Shown in pieces: positions 15,227 to 24,702 of a DNA stretch of 64,000 nt (position 1 is its first letter; each line of letters starts with the position of its first letter). The stretch comes from Pseudomonas sp. B21-040 (GTDB taxonomy: Bacteria; Pseudomonadota; Gammaproteobacteria; Pseudomonadales; Pseudomonadaceae). The stretch lies in assembly GCF_024748695.1 (NCBI RefSeq), contig NZ_CP087176.1:2225501-2289500 (forward strand). Reading direction: 5' to 3'. Under the pieces are notes generated by a model. It had not been told where the DNA came from and did not search any database. It saw only the letters and a list, made by a program, of their open reading frames with translations. Both the position numbers and the translations under genes were made by a program.

Positions 15227-17242
15227 ATGTCTGAATTCCAGCTAGTCACCCGCTTCGAGCCCGCCGGCGATCAGCCAGAAGCCATCCGCCTGATGGTCGA
15301 GGGCATCGAAGCCGGGCTGGCGCACCAGACGTTGCTCGGTGTGACCGGCTCCGGCAAGACCTTCAGTATCGCCAACGTGATTGCACAAGTGCAGCGTCCG
15401 ACGCTGGTGCTGGCGCCGAACAAGACCCTGGCCGCGCAGTTGTACGGCGAGTTCAAGGCGTTTTTCCCGAACAACGCGGTGGAGTACTTCGTTTCCTACT
15501 ACGACTACTACCAGCCCGAAGCCTACGTGCCGTCGTCCGATACCTTCATTGAGAAAGACGCCTCGATCAACGACCACATTGAGCAGATGCGTCTGTCCGC
15601 AACCAAGGCGTTGCTGGAGCGCAAAGACGCGATCATCGTCACTACCGTGTCGTGCATCTACGGCCTGGGTAGCCCGGAGACCTATCTGAAGATGGTGTTG
15701 CACGTGGATCGCGGCGACAAACTCGATCAGCGTGCGCTGCTGCGTCGCCTGGCGGACCTGCAATACACCCGCAACGACATGGACTTCGCCCGTGCGACTT
15801 TTCGGGTGCGTGGCGATGTGATTGATATCCACCCGGCGGAATCCGATTTCGAAGCGATCCGCATCGAACTGTTCGATGACGAGGTCGAGAGCCTGTCGGC
15901 GTTCGATCCGCTGACCGGCGAAGTGATCCGCAAGCTGCCGCGCTTCACCTTCTATCCGAAAAGCCACTACGTGACGCCGCGAGAAACCCTGTTGGGCGCC
16001 GTCGAAGGGATCAAGGTCGAGTTGCAGGAACGCCTCGATTATCTGCGCACCAACAACAAACTGGTTGAGGCCCAGCGTCTGGAGCAGCGCACCCGCTTCG
16101 ACCTGGAGATGATCCTCGAACTGGGCTACTGCAACGGGATCGAAAACTACTCGCGCTACCTGTCCGGCCGTGAATCCGGTCAGGCGCCGCCGACGTTATT
16201 CGACTATCTGCCGGCTGACGCCTTGTTGGTGATCGACGAATCTCACGTCAGCGTGCCGCAGGTCGGCGCCATGTATAAGGGCGACCGTTCGCGTAAAGAG
16301 ACGCTGGTGGAATACGGTTTCCGCCTGCCGTCGGCGTTGGATAACCGGCCGATGCGTTTCGACGAGTTCGAAAGCATCAGCCCGCAGACGATTTTTGTCT
16401 CGGCGACGCCCGGCAATTACGAGGCAGAACATGCAGGCCGCGTCGTTGAACAGTTGGTGCGTCCGACGGGGCTGGTTGATCCGCAAATCGAAATCCGCCC
16501 GGCGCTGACCCAGGTCGACGACCTGCTTTCGGAAATCACCAAGCGCGTTGCGCTCGAAGAGCGGGTTCTGGTCACGACCCTGACCAAACGCATGTCCGAA
16601 GACTTGACCGATTACTTGGCCGACCACGGCGTTCGCGTGCGTTATCTGCACTCTGACATCGACACGGTAGAGCGAGTCGAAATTATTCGTGATCTGCGCT
16701 TGGGCACCTTTGATGTGCTGGTGGGGATCAACCTGCTGCGTGAAGGCCTGGACATGCCGGAAGTGTCGCTGGTAGCGATTCTCGATGCGGACAAGGAGGG
16801 CTTCCTGCGCTCCGAGCGCTCGCTGATCCAGACCATCGGCCGGGCGGCACGTAACCTCAACGGCCGGGCGATTTTGTACGCCGACCGCATCACTGGCTCT
16901 ATGGAGCGGGCGATTGGCGAAACCGAGCGGCGGCGCGACAAGCAGATCGCCTTCAACCTGGCCAACGGCATCACGCCCAAGGGCGTGTTCAAGGACGTCG
17001 CCGATATCATGGAAGGCGCCACCGTGCCGGGTTCGCGCAGCAAGAAGCGCAAGGGCATGGCCAAGGCTGCCGAGGAAAGCGCCAAGTACGAAGCGGAATT
17101 GCGCTCGCCGGGCGAGATCGCCAAGCGGATTAAAGCCCTGGAAGAGAAGATGTACGCGTTGGCGCGTGATCTGGAGTTTGAAGCGGCGGCGCAGATGCGT
17201 GATGAGATTGGCAAGTTGCGGGAGCGGTTGATTACTGTCTGA
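15227..17242 (+). CDS. uvrB: Excinuclease ABC subunit B
   Basis: This 671-residue DNA-repair helicase-like protein receives damaged DNA from UvrA and positions UvrC for incision. The Walker A motif GVTGSGKT is at residues 38-45. The beta-hairpin region ([12 protein letters not shown]) begins near residue 92 and the DEAD-like DESH box is around residue 337. Helicase motif VI lies near QTIGRAARN at about 535. A UVR domain for UvrC binding ends the protein (about 630-665). Length and motif order are normal. The gene is followed by a perfect 50-bp palindrome separating it from the convergent exporter genes. No SOS box is visible upstream, unlike E. coli. Confidence 0.98.
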   Translation: MSEFQLVTRFEPAGDQPEAIRLMVEGIEAGLAHQTLLGVTGSGKTFSIANVIAQVQRPTLVLAPNKTLAAQLYGEFKAFFPNNAVEYFVSYYDYYQPEAYVPSSDTFIEKDASINDHIEQMRLSATKALLERKDAIIVTTVSCIYGLGSPETYLKMVLHVDRGDKLDQRALLRRLADLQYTRNDMDFARATFRVRGDVIDIHPAESDFEAIRIELFDDEVESLSAFDPLTGEVIRKLPRFTFYPKSHYVTPRETLLGAVEGIKVELQERLDYLRTNNKLVEAQRLEQRTRFDLEMILELGYCNGIENYSRYLSGRESGQAPPTLFDYLPADALLVIDESHVSVPQVGAMYKGDRSRKETLVEYGFRLPSALDNRPMRFDEFESISPQTIFVSATPGNYEAEHAGRVVEQLVRPTGLVDPQIEIRPALTQVDDLLSEITKRVALEERVLVTTLTKRMSEDLTDYLADHGVRVRYLHSDIDTVERVEIIRDLRLGTFDVLVGINLLREGLDMPEVSLVAILDADKEGFLRSERSLIQTIGRAARNLNGRAILYADRITGSMERAIGETERRRDKQIAFNLANGITPKGVFKDVADIMEGATVPGSRSKKRKGMAKAAEESAKYEAELRSPGEIAKRIKALEEKMYALARDLEFEAAAQMRDEIGKLRERLITV

Positions 17243-17267
17243 GATTTGCGGTGCCTGTCAGGCCGCC

Positions 17268-17317
17268 ATCGCGAGCAAGCTCGGCTCCTACATGTAGGAG
17301 CCGAGCTTGCTCGCGAT
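17268..17317. repeat. Perfect 50-bp REP palindrome
   Basis: Positions 17268-17292 and 17293-17317 are exact reverse complements with no loop bases. The arms contain GCGAGCAAGCTCGGCTCCTACA, the local REP consensus in two fused copies. It separates the convergent uvrB and exporter transcripts and could act as a two-way block. Confidence 0.9.
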
Positions 17318-17333
17318 AGGGGCGTACTCGGTC

Positions 17334-18884
17334 TTAGTGTGCTTCCCCAGCCTTAATCCCCTCTGGCAATTTCTTGGTCAACAAGATCGCCAGCATGCTC
17401 ACCCCCAGCGCAATCCCGACAAAGTGAAACGCATCGTTGTAGGCCATGATCGACGCCTGTTGGTGCGCAATCTCGCTGATCTTTGCCAGTGCCGCCGTCT
17501 CATTGCCTAGCCTGTCCGCCATCGACGACAGCCGCTCGGCCACCTGCGCATTGCTCGGCACAATGGCTTCGCGCAAATAATCAAAGTAGGTCTTGGTTCG
17601 CGCATCCAGCAGGGTGGCGAGGAGGGCGATGCCAATCGCGCCGCCGAGGTTGCGCAGGATGTTGAACAGGCTCGACGCCGACCCCGCGTCCTGCGGCAAG
17701 ATATACGCGGTGGCGATCAGCGAGATGGTGACCATGATCAGCGGCTGGCCCAGCGCGCGGATGATCTGGATCTGATTGAACTGTGGCCCGGCAAAGTCCG
17801 GGTTCAGCACTCCCGATGAAAAACTCGCCAGCCCGAACAACCCGAATCCCAGGGTGCACAGCCATTTTGGCGAAATGTACTTCATCAACTTGGGCACTAG
17901 CGGAATCAAAAACAGTTGCGGCACGCCCATCCACATGATCACTTCGCCGATCTGCAGGGCGTTGTAGTTCTGGATCTGCGCCAGGTACAGCGGCAACAGA
18001 TAAATCGAGCCATACAACCCGACCCCCATCCCCAGGCTGGAAATACTCGACAGGCCAAAGTTGCGATTGCGCAGGATGCCGAGGTTGATCAGCGGGTTGG
18101 GTTTGGAAAACTGCACGATCACAAAGGTGATCAGGCTGATCAGTGCGATGCTGCCCAGGGTCACGATCAGGTTCGATTCCAGCCAGTCCTTGCGGTGACC
18201 TTCCTCCAGAAACACCTGCAAACAACCGAGCCCGACGCCGAGGGTCAGAATGCCCATGTAGTCGGTGCTCTTGAGCAATTCCCAATGCGCTTCTTTCTTC
18301 TCCAGGCCATACATCAGGCCGGCGATCATGAGCAGGCCCGGCGGTATGTTGATGTAGAAAATGTATTCCCAGCCCCAGTTTTCGGTCAGCCAACCGCCTA
18401 GCGTCGGGCCAATGGAGGGCGCGAAGGTGGCGGTCATGGCGAACATGGCCATGCCTTTGGCGCGGTGGTGTTCCGGGAGTTTGATCAGCGTGAGGGTGAA
18501 GGCCAGCGGGATCAGCGCGCCCCCGGTGAAGCCCTGCAAGGCGCGGAAGACGATCATGCTTTCCAGGCTCCACGCCATGGAACACAGCAGCGAGGCGACG
18601 AGGAATCCCAGTGAAACCCACACCGCCAGCCGTCGTGCGGACAGCAACTGCACCAGCCACGCCGTCAGCGGAATCATGATGATTTCCGCCACCAGGTACG
18701 AGGTGGAAATCCACGAGCCTTCTTCCAGGGTGGCCGACAGGGCGCCCTGAATGTCCTTGAGCGAAGAGTTGGTGATCTGGATGTCGAGCACGGCCATGAA
18801 GGCGCCGAGCATGACGCTCATCACCGCGATCCAGTCCCGCCGGGTCGGTTCGCCGACCGGGCGGATCAGTTGATCACCGGCCAT
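17334..18884 (-). CDS. EmrB/QacA-type MFS multidrug exporter (DHA2, 14 TM)
   Basis: This 516-residue inner-membrane drug:proton antiporter has 14 predicted membrane spans and an N-terminal motif region LDIQITNSSL typical of the EmrB group (motif D1). Motif C (GPTLGGWL) lies near residue 155-162. The gene is preceded by, and overlaps by 11 bases, an EmrA-type adaptor gene, so the two proteins should form a tripartite exporter with a TolC-like channel encoded elsewhere. A hydrophilic loop of about 40 residues lies between the last two spans, as usual in EmrB. Substrates are unknown. The pair is at the same place next to uvrB in other pseudomonads as I recall. Confidence 0.9.
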   Translation of the reverse strand: MAGDQLIRPVGEPTRRDWIAVMSVMLGAFMAVLDIQITNSSLKDIQGALSATLEEGSWISTSYLVAEIIMIPLTAWLVQLLSARRLAVWVSLGFLVASLLCSMAWSLESMIVFRALQGFTGGALIPLAFTLTLIKLPEHHRAKGMAMFAMTATFAPSIGPTLGGWLTENWGWEYIFYINIPPGLLMIAGLMYGLEKKEAHWELLKSTDYMGILTLGVGLGCLQVFLEEGHRKDWLESNLIVTLGSIALISLITFVIVQFSKPNPLINLGILRNRNFGLSSISSLGMGVGLYGSIYLLPLYLAQIQNYNALQIGEVIMWMGVPQLFLIPLVPKLMKYISPKWLCTLGFGLFGLASFSSGVLNPDFAGPQFNQIQIIRALGQPLIMVTISLIATAYILPQDAGSASSLFNILRNLGGAIGIALLATLLDARTKTYFDYLREAIVPSNAQVAERLSSMADRLGNETAALAKISEIAHQQASIMAYNDAFHFVGIALGVSMLAILLTKKLPEGIKAGEAH

Positions 18885-19980
18885 CGTCAGGGGCGTCTTT
18901 GATGTTCACTTTAGCGGTGACAGACATGCCCGGGCGGATCTTGCCTTGCAGCGGATTGTCCGCGGCGAAGGTCAGTTTGACCGGAATCCGTTGGACGACT
19001 TTGGTGAAGTTGCCCGTGGCATTGTCCGGCGGCAACAGGCTGAACTGCGCGCCCGAAGCGGCGAACAGGCTGTCGACTCGCGCCTTGATCGGCGTGTCGC
19101 TGTAGGCGTCGAAAATCAGTTCGGCGCTCTGGCCAGGCACCATGTGGCCGATCTGGGTTTCCTTGAAGTTGGCTTGAATCCAGATGTCCTGGTCCGGGAC
19201 GATCGACAGCAAATACGCGCCGGCCTGCACCACCTGGCCTTCGCGGGCGGCGCGCTGGCCGATCAGGCCGCTGATGGGCGCGTGGATTTCGCTGCGGGTC
19301 AGGTTCAGTTCGGCTTGCGCCAGGTCGGCCTTGGCGTTGGCGATCTGCGCGTCAAGACGTTTGATCTCAGCGGTCAGGGCGTTGACTTGCTGGCGTTGGC
19401 TCTGAGCGTCCGCCTGAGCCTTGACGACCTGGGAGCGCGCGATGTGGTTATCGGCGGACAGGGTGGTCACCCGTTCTTCGGAAATAAAACCGGGTTTGCG
19501 CAGGGTTTGGGCGCGAGTCAAATCGATGAGCGACCGGCCGAGGCTCGCCTGGCTGGACGCGACTTGCGCTTCACTGGCCGCGATCAGGCTCGATTGTTGG
19601 GTCAGCTTGCTTTGGGCTTGCAGGCGTTCGGCCTCGCGAGTGGCGAGGGCAGCGCTGGCGCGGTCAACGGCGAGGTGGAAGTCGGCGCCTTCAAGCTTGA
19701 CCAGCAACTGGCCTTTTTCGACATGCTGGTTGTCGTGCACCAAGACTTGGTCGATGCGCGCGCTCAACTGGCTTGAGACGCGGGTAATCTCGCCCTGGAC
19801 ATAGGCGTTATCGGTGCTTTCATAAAATCGCCCCTTGAAGAACCACTGGGCAAAGAAGGCCCCGGCAATCAGCAGGACGAGCAACAAGAAAATAAACAGG
19901 CGACGCTTGAGTTGGGCAGGCATGGGGCAGACTGTAGTCGAGAAATTGTAAGGAAAGTTATCAGCAGGTGAATCTGTCAT
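18874..19980 (-). CDS. EmrA/HlyD-type periplasmic adaptor
   Basis: This adaptor subunit (up to 368 residues) links the MFS exporter to an outer membrane channel. One membrane anchor lies at about residues 27-49 (FIFLLLVLLIAGAFFAQWFF). It is followed by the HlyD-type biotinyl-lipoyl half (STDNAYVQGEITRVSSQLSA), a long coiled-coil hairpin (about 95-225) and the second lipoyl half near EIHAPISGLIGQR. The start is uncertain: ATG 19980 gives 368 residues, ATG 19923 gives 349 and begins MPAQLKRRLF just before the anchor; neither has a strong ribosome binding site. The gene precedes and overlaps the MFS gene by 11 bases. Confidence 0.9.
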   Translation of the reverse strand: MTDSPADNFPYNFSTTVCPMPAQLKRRLFIFLLLVLLIAGAFFAQWFFKGRFYESTDNAYVQGEITRVSSQLSARIDQVLVHDNQHVEKGQLLVKLEGADFHLAVDRASAALATREAERLQAQSKLTQQSSLIAASEAQVASSQASLGRSLIDLTRAQTLRKPGFISEERVTTLSADNHIARSQVVKAQADAQSQRQQVNALTAEIKRLDAQIANAKADLAQAELNLTRSEIHAPISGLIGQRAAREGQVVQAGAYLLSIVPDQDIWIQANFKETQIGHMVPGQSAELIFDAYSDTPIKARVDSLFAASGAQFSLLPPDNATGNFTKVVQRIPVKLTFAADNPLQGKIRPGMSVTAKVNIKDAPDDGR

Positions 19981-20143
19981 ACAGCCGACAAGCGGTAAAT
20001 GCCATCGGTTGATATTCGGCCATTCACCACGCCATACGCGCTCTGTAGACGCAAACTTGGCTTAAATGCCCTGTTCACTGGAGCGGGGCGGGTATCGCCT
20101 GTTACCATTCGCCCTTTGTTTTATCTTCATTTCGAGACTTGCC

Positions 20144-21625
20144 ATGACCACCGTCCGCACGCGCATCGCGCCATCGCCTACCGGGGACCCCCACGTAGGT
20201 ACCGCTTACATCGCTTTGTTCAACTACTGCTTTGCCAAGCAGCATGGCGGTGAGTTCATCCTGCGGATTGAAGACACCGACCAGTTGCGTTCGACCCGCG
20301 AGTCCGAACAGCAGATTTTCGACGCCCTGCGCTGGTTGGGCATCGACTGGAGCGAAGGCCCGGACGTCGGTGGCCCGCACGGTCCCTACCGTCAGAGCGA
20401 GCGCGGCGATATCTACCAGAAGTATTGCCAGCAACTGGTTGAAATGGGTCATGCCTTCCCGTGCTTCTGCACCGCCGAAGAGCTGGACCAGATGCGCGCC
20501 GAGCAAATGGCACGCGGCGAAACCCCGCGTTACGACGGCCGTGCGCTGTTGCTGTCCAAGGAAGAGGTCGCCAGTCGCCTGGTGGCGGGCGAGCCGCACG
20601 TCATCCGCATGAAAGTGCCGAGCGAAGGCGTGTGCGTGGTGCCGGACATGCTGCGTGGCGATGTCGAGATCCCGTGGGATCGCATGGACATGCAAGTGCT
20701 GATGAAGACCGACGGCCTGCCGACGTACTTCCTGGCCAACGTGGTCGACGACCACCTGATGGGCATCACCCACGTATTGCGTGGTGAAGAGTGGCTGCCC
20801 TCGGCGCCGAAACTGATCCTGCTTTACGAGTACTTCGGCTGGGAACAACCGGAGCTGTGCTACATGCCGCTGTTGCGTAACCCGGACAAGAGCAAGTTGT
20901 CCAAGCGCAAAAACCCGACCTCGGTGACGTTCTACGAGCGCATGGGCTTCATGCCGGAAGCGATGCTCAACTATCTGGGCCGCATGGGTTGGTCGATGCC
21001 GGACGAGCGCGAGAAGTTCTCGCTGCAGGAAATGGTCGACAACTTCGACTTGAGCCGTGTCTCGCTGGGCGGGCCGATTTTCGACATCGAGAAGCTGTCC
21101 TGGCTCAACGGCCAATGGCTGCGTGATCTGCCGGTGGAAGAGTTCGCCTCGCGCCTGCAGACCTGGGCGCTGAACCCGGAATACATGATGAAGATCGCGC
21201 CGCACGTTCAGGGCCGCGTTGAAACCTTCAGCCAGGTGGCTCCGCTCGCCGGTTTCTTCTTTGCCGGCGGCGTGAATCCGGATGCCAAATTGTTCGAATC
21301 CAAGAAGCTTTCGGGCGATCAGGTGCGTCAGTTGATGCAGTTGATCCTGTGGAAGCTGGAAAGCCTGCGTCAGTGGGAAAAGGACAGCATCACCGCGACG
21401 ATTCAGGCAGTGGTCGAATCGCTGGAATTGAAGCTGCGTGACGCCATGCCGCTGATGTTTGCCGCGATCACAGGCCAGGCCAGCTCGGTGTCGGTGCTGG
21501 ATGCGATGGAAATCCTCGGTCCGGACCTGACCCGTTTCCGTCTGCGCCAGGCAATTGACTTGTTGGGCGGCGTGTCGAAGAAGGAAAACAAGGAGTGGGA
21601 AAAACTCTTGGGCAACATCGCCTGA
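20144..21625 (+). CDS. gltX: Glutamyl-tRNA synthetase
   Basis: This 493-residue class I aminoacyl-tRNA synthetase charges tRNA-Glu, two copies of which lie just downstream. The HIGH-type signature is [10 protein letters not shown] (residues 10-19) and the KMSKS equivalent is KLSKR (251-255). The C-terminal anticodon-binding helical domain fills about 320-493. ATG 20144 gives the conserved N-terminus [12 protein letters not shown]; an in-frame upstream start at 20066 would add 26 unconserved residues. The GAGA before it is a modest ribosome binding site. The gene stands alone between the divergent exporter operon and a REP element. Confidence 0.98.
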   Translation: MTTVRTRIAPSPTGDPHVGTAYIALFNYCFAKQHGGEFILRIEDTDQLRSTRESEQQIFDALRWLGIDWSEGPDVGGPHGPYRQSERGDIYQKYCQQLVEMGHAFPCFCTAEELDQMRAEQMARGETPRYDGRALLLSKEEVASRLVAGEPHVIRMKVPSEGVCVVPDMLRGDVEIPWDRMDMQVLMKTDGLPTYFLANVVDDHLMGITHVLRGEEWLPSAPKLILLYEYFGWEQPELCYMPLLRNPDKSKLSKRKNPTSVTFYERMGFMPEAMLNYLGRMGWSMPDEREKFSLQEMVDNFDLSRVSLGGPIFDIEKLSWLNGQWLRDLPVEEFASRLQTWALNPEYMMKIAPHVQGRVETFSQVAPLAGFFFAGGVNPDAKLFESKKLSGDQVRQLMQLILWKLESLRQWEKDSITATIQAVVESLELKLRDAMPLMFAAITGQASSVSVLDAMEILGPDLTRFRLRQAIDLLGGVSKKENKEWEKLLGNIA

Positions 21626-21640
21626 TCCACTCCGTTCCCG

Positions 21641-21772
21641 TGTAGCAGCTGCCGAAGGCTGCGTTGGGCTGCGCAGCGGCCCTTTGTGGCCGCTACACAT
21701 TTTGTCTGAAAGGGCAGGGTGGCCGAATCGCGAGTGCTGCGCACTCGAACGCAGCCTGCGGCAGCTGCTACA
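21641..21772. repeat. Paired REP element, second type (TGTAGCAGCTGC)
   Basis: Arms TGTAGCAGCTGCCG (21641-21654) and its reverse complement (21759-21772) flank a GC-rich centre with further internal inverted repeats. This family differs from the GCTCGCGA type found elsewhere in the window; another copy is at 44949-45088. Confidence 0.8.
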
Positions 21773-21859
21773 GGGACGGATCTGGCCTCGGATTTACGGG
21801 GTTCGGCGGTAAGTGATTGTTATGTCGGCAAAAAACTTTGAAATATTTTAAAAATAAGT

Positions 21860-21888
21860 TTGACAGCTTTTCGATCCGCCATTAAGAT
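21860..21888 (+). promoter_or_regulatory. Promoter of the Ala/Glu tRNA operon
   Basis: TTGACA (21860-21865), a 17-base spacer and TAAGAT (21883-21888) form a strong sigma-70 promoter. A GC-rich discriminator (CGCCCCG) follows, as at stable-RNA promoters under stringent control. The first tRNA starts 22 bases after the -10 element. Confidence 0.85.
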
Positions 21889-21909
21889 TCGCCCCGTCCT
21901 CAGCGATGA

Positions 21910-21985
<76 letters not shown>

Positions 21986-22064
21986 ATTTACACTTCAAGG
22001 TCTGGCCACACCGGCCTTGAAGCGATCAACACTCAGCGTTGATCTGTTGTATAGAAGGGTTTGC

Positions 22065-22140
22065 GTCCCCTTCGTCTAGTGGCCTAGGACACCGCCCTTT
22101 CACGGCGGTAACAGGGGTTCGAGTCCCCTAGGGGACGCCA
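22065..22140 (+). tRNA. tRNA-Glu (anticodon TTC), copy 1
   Basis: A complete 76-base cloverleaf with encoded CCA. The anticodon loop CTTTCAC reads TTC, and GTCCCCT pairs with AGGGGAC. It lies 79 bases after the first tRNA-Ala. Confidence 0.97.
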
Positions 22141-22192
22141 GTTTTACAGAAGCAGTGTCGCAAGATGCTGCTCCGCCGCCAGGCGATAAATC

Positions 22193-22268
<76 letters not shown>

Positions 22269-22348
22269 ATTTTACAGTTCAAGGTCTGGCCACGCAGACT
22301 TTGAATCGATCAGCTCTCAGCACTGATCAGTTGTATAGAAGGTTTTGC

Positions 22349-22424
22349 GTCCCCTTCGTCTAGTGGCCTAGGACACCGCCCTTTCACGGCGGTAACAGGG
22401 GTTCGAGTCCCCTAGGGGACGCCA
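22349..22424 (+). tRNA. tRNA-Glu (anticodon TTC), copy 2
   Basis: The sequence is identical to copy 1 at 22065-22140. The spacer to the preceding tRNA-Ala is similar to that in the first unit, confirming duplication of the whole tRNA pair. Confidence 0.97.
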
Positions 22425-22450
22425 CGATTACCCGCTATGCGGGATTTTAT

Positions 22451-22479
22451 AAGGGTCATTCAATTATTGAATGGCCCTT
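22451..22479 (+). terminator. Terminator of the Ala/Glu tRNA operon
   Basis: A 13-bp stem with one T-G wobble (22451-22463 with 22467-22479), loop TTA, is followed by TTGTTTG. Confidence 0.75.
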
Positions 22480-22572
22480 TTGTTTGTCTGGCGTTTGGCC
22501 AAATCCCCCTAATTCTTTCAAACTGTTCTTCAGACCAGCGGTCACATCCACGACTTGCGTAAAATTATTATG

Positions 22573-22585
22573 AGAATAATATTCT
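22573..22585. promoter_or_regulatory. Candidate operator before the TetR gene
   Basis: AGAAT-AAT-ATTCT is a small perfect inverted repeat 24 bases before the TetR start, in AT-rich promoter sequence, followed by the related CGTAATATTCG. It is a candidate autoregulatory site. Confidence 0.35.
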
Positions 22586-22608
22586 AGTCGTAATATTCGG
22601 AGGCAACG

Positions 22609-23148
22609 ATGAACGATAAAAAAGCACAAACCCGCGAACGCATCCTCAAGGCTGCCAGTGCAGCGCTGATCCAGCGCGGCCCGGCAGAGCCGAGCGTGGG
22701 CGAAGTCATGGGCGCAGCCGGCCTGACCGTCGGCGGCTTCTACGCCCACTTCGAAAGCAAGGACGCCATGATGCTGGAGGCCTTCAAGCAATTGCTGGGT
22801 CACCGTCGTGACCTGATTGCTGACATGGACGCCCAGTTGACTGGCGAAGAGCGTCGCGCGTTGGTGGCGGCTTTTTACCTGTCACGCAAACACCGTGATT
22901 CCTCCGAGTCGGCGTGCCCGATTCCGGCTTCTGTTGGTGAACTGGGGCGGCTGCCGGACGCGTTTCGTGTCGCACTCAATGAGCATGTGGAAATGATGGT
23001 CGCGCAGTTGGCGGCCAGCCCGGAAGACACCGACAAGGCCCTGGCTGACATGGCGTTGATGGTGGGTGGTTTGGCTCTGGCGCGGGCGCTGGGGCCGGGA
23101 GAGTTGTCCGATCGATTACTGCGCGCCGCCAAATCTGCGGTGCAGTGA
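22609..23148 (+). CDS. TetR-family transcriptional regulator
   Basis: This 179-residue protein has an N-terminal TetR helix-turn-helix (about 10-55, PSVGEVMGAAGLTVGGFYAHFESK) and a short C-terminal helical domain. The HTH resembles that of the NemR-like group, members of which contain reactive cysteines; here one cysteine (Cys102, in ESACPIP) is present. A strong CGGAGG ribosome binding site precedes ATG 22609. It is followed 29 bases later by an alpha/beta hydrolase gene in the same direction and probably controls it. The effector is unknown. Confidence 0.88.
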   Translation: MNDKKAQTRERILKAASAALIQRGPAEPSVGEVMGAAGLTVGGFYAHFESKDAMMLEAFKQLLGHRRDLIADMDAQLTGEERRALVAAFYLSRKHRDSSESACPIPASVGELGRLPDAFRVALNEHVEMMVAQLAASPEDTDKALADMALMVGGLALARALGPGELSDRLLRAAKSAVQ

Positions 23149-23177
23149 CCTGAAGGCTGCGGCCTGGGGAGAATGCG

Positions 23178-24011
23178 ATGAGCACGTTGAAGTGGGTTCG
23201 TGGCGTTAATGGCACCTTGGGCTGGTTCGCCCCGAAACTGGTCGCGAGCAAAATGCGACTGGCATTCATGACGCCGCGAGAACTGCCGCCGCGTGATTGG
23301 GAGCTGCCGTTGCTGGCGAAGTCCGAACGCATCACGCTGCGTTTCGGCCTTTCGGCGCTGCGCTGGGGGCAAGGCCCTGCGGTGTTGTTGATGCACGGTT
23401 GGGAAGGTCGGCCGACTCAGTTCGCCAGCCTCATCGCCGCGCTGGTGGAGGCCGGTTACACCGTGGTCGCCCTCGACGGCCCGGCGCATGGTCGCTCACC
23501 CGGTGAAGAAGCCAACGTCGTTCTGTTCGCCCGGGCCATGCTGGAAGCCGCTGCCGAACTGCCCCCGCTGCAAGCGGTCATTGGTCATTCGATGGGGGGC
23601 GCCAGTGCCATGCTCGCCGTGCAGTTGGGCCTGCGTACCGAGACCCTGGTGACTATCGCTGCTCCGGCGCGAATTCTCGGGGTGCTGCGCGGTTTCGCCA
23701 AGTACGTACGACTGCCCCCCAAAGCCCGCTCGGCATTCATTCGTCAGGTTGAGAAAGACGTGGGCATGCGCGCGGCGGCGCTGGATGTGGCGCACTATCA
23801 ACTCGACATGCCCGGTCTGATCGTCCATGCCGAGGATGACTGCTACGTTTCGGTCAAGGAATCCCAGCTGATCCACGAAGCCTGGTTCGACAGCCGCTTG
23901 TTGCGCCTGCAAGAGGGTGGCCATCAGCGGGTGCTGGCGGATCCTCGGGTCATTGATGGCGTGCTATCACTGTTGGCCGGTCGCAGCCTGCAATCGCGCC
24001 AATCGGCGTAG
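23178..24011 (+). CDS. Alpha/beta hydrolase
   Basis: This 277-residue cytoplasmic serine hydrolase shows the alpha/beta fold landmarks in order: oxyanion-hole HGWEG (near residue 74), the nucleophile elbow GHSMGG (Ser near 138), an acid in HAEDDCY (about 218) and the histidine in EGGHQRV (about 249). A GGGGAGA ribosome binding site precedes ATG 23178. It lies in line with the upstream TetR gene and the downstream thioesterase, so the three may share regulation of a small lipid or ester metabolic step. The substrate cannot be predicted. Confidence 0.88.
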   Translation: MSTLKWVRGVNGTLGWFAPKLVASKMRLAFMTPRELPPRDWELPLLAKSERITLRFGLSALRWGQGPAVLLMHGWEGRPTQFASLIAALVEAGYTVVALDGPAHGRSPGEEANVVLFARAMLEAAAELPPLQAVIGHSMGGASAMLAVQLGLRTETLVTIAAPARILGVLRGFAKYVRLPPKARSAFIRQVEKDVGMRAAALDVAHYQLDMPGLIVHAEDDCYVSVKESQLIHEAWFDSRLLRLQEGGHQRVLADPRVIDGVLSLLAGRSLQSRQSA

Positions 24012-24059
24012 GCATCCGTTACACTGCCCCGGTCGACATTATCTGACCGGGAGTGGGGC

Positions 24060-24497
24060 ATGAGTTGGGATCGGGCAACGCCATTTATCATTGATCTGCA
24101 AGTAGGCGCCGAGGACATCGATGGGCTGGGTCACGCCAATAATGCGGTGTACGTGACGTGGCTCGAGCGCTGTGCCTGGCGCCACTCGCAGCGTCTAGGC
24201 CTTGATCTGGTCGAGTACCGGCGGCTGGACCGGGCAATGGCGGTCGTGCGGCACGAGATCGATTACCTGGCCGCGGCCTATGAGGATGACGAATTGCAGT
24301 TGGCGACCTGGATCGTCGATTGGGATCAGCGCCTTAAAATGACCCGACACTTCCAGTTGAAGCGCCCGAGCGACAACACCACCTTGCTGCGGGCTCAAAC
24401 CACCTTCGTCTGCATCGAGCTGTCGACCGGCAAGCCCAAGCGCATGCCGGCCGAGTTCATCGAGGGCTACGGCCCGGCGCTGGCAGTCGCGATCTAA
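24060..24497 (+). CDS. Hotdog-fold acyl-CoA thioesterase (YbgC/FadM-like)
   Basis: This 145-residue protein has the 4-hydroxybenzoyl-CoA thioesterase fold. The active-site region IDGLGHANNAVYVTWLE (residues 20-36) holds the conserved Asp, His and Asn pattern of the family, which cleaves acyl-CoA or acyl-ACP thioesters. The length is typical (130-150). A CGGGAGTGGGG ribosome binding site precedes ATG 24060. It follows the hydrolase gene by 48 bases in the same orientation and ends before a REP pair. Confidence 0.88.
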   Translation: MSWDRATPFIIDLQVGAEDIDGLGHANNAVYVTWLERCAWRHSQRLGLDLVEYRRLDRAMAVVRHEIDYLAAAYEDDELQLATWIVDWDQRLKMTRHFQLKRPSDNTTLLRAQTTFVCIELSTGKPKRMPAEFIEGYGPALAVAI

Positions 24498-24514
24498 CCT
24501 GTCTTCGCTGGCCT

Positions 24515-24607
24515 CATCGCGGGCAAGCCCGGCTCCCACAGGGGGCGGTGCTGGGCACAGATTTGTGTACGATGCTAACCCTGTGGGAGCCGGGCTTGCC
24601 CGCGATG
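24515..24607. repeat. Paired REP element
   Basis: 29-bp inverted arms (24515-24543 and 24579-24607) carry the CGCGGGCAAGCCCGGCTCCCACA version of the REP. It is a variant of the GCGAGCAAGCTCGGCTCC type, between the thioesterase and dusC genes. Confidence 0.88.
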
Positions 24608-24702
24608 GCGTCTGCACAATCGTCACCGTCCGGTCTGACGAAATACCTTCTGCGCGCCGAAACCAGTAAACTGCCGCACGTTTTTCGTCGAGTGTGTTTT
24701 TC

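Noticed and set aside
20102..21700. 532-codon open frame opposite gltX
   Set aside because: It is a shadow of gltX, whose signature motifs are intact on the plus strand.
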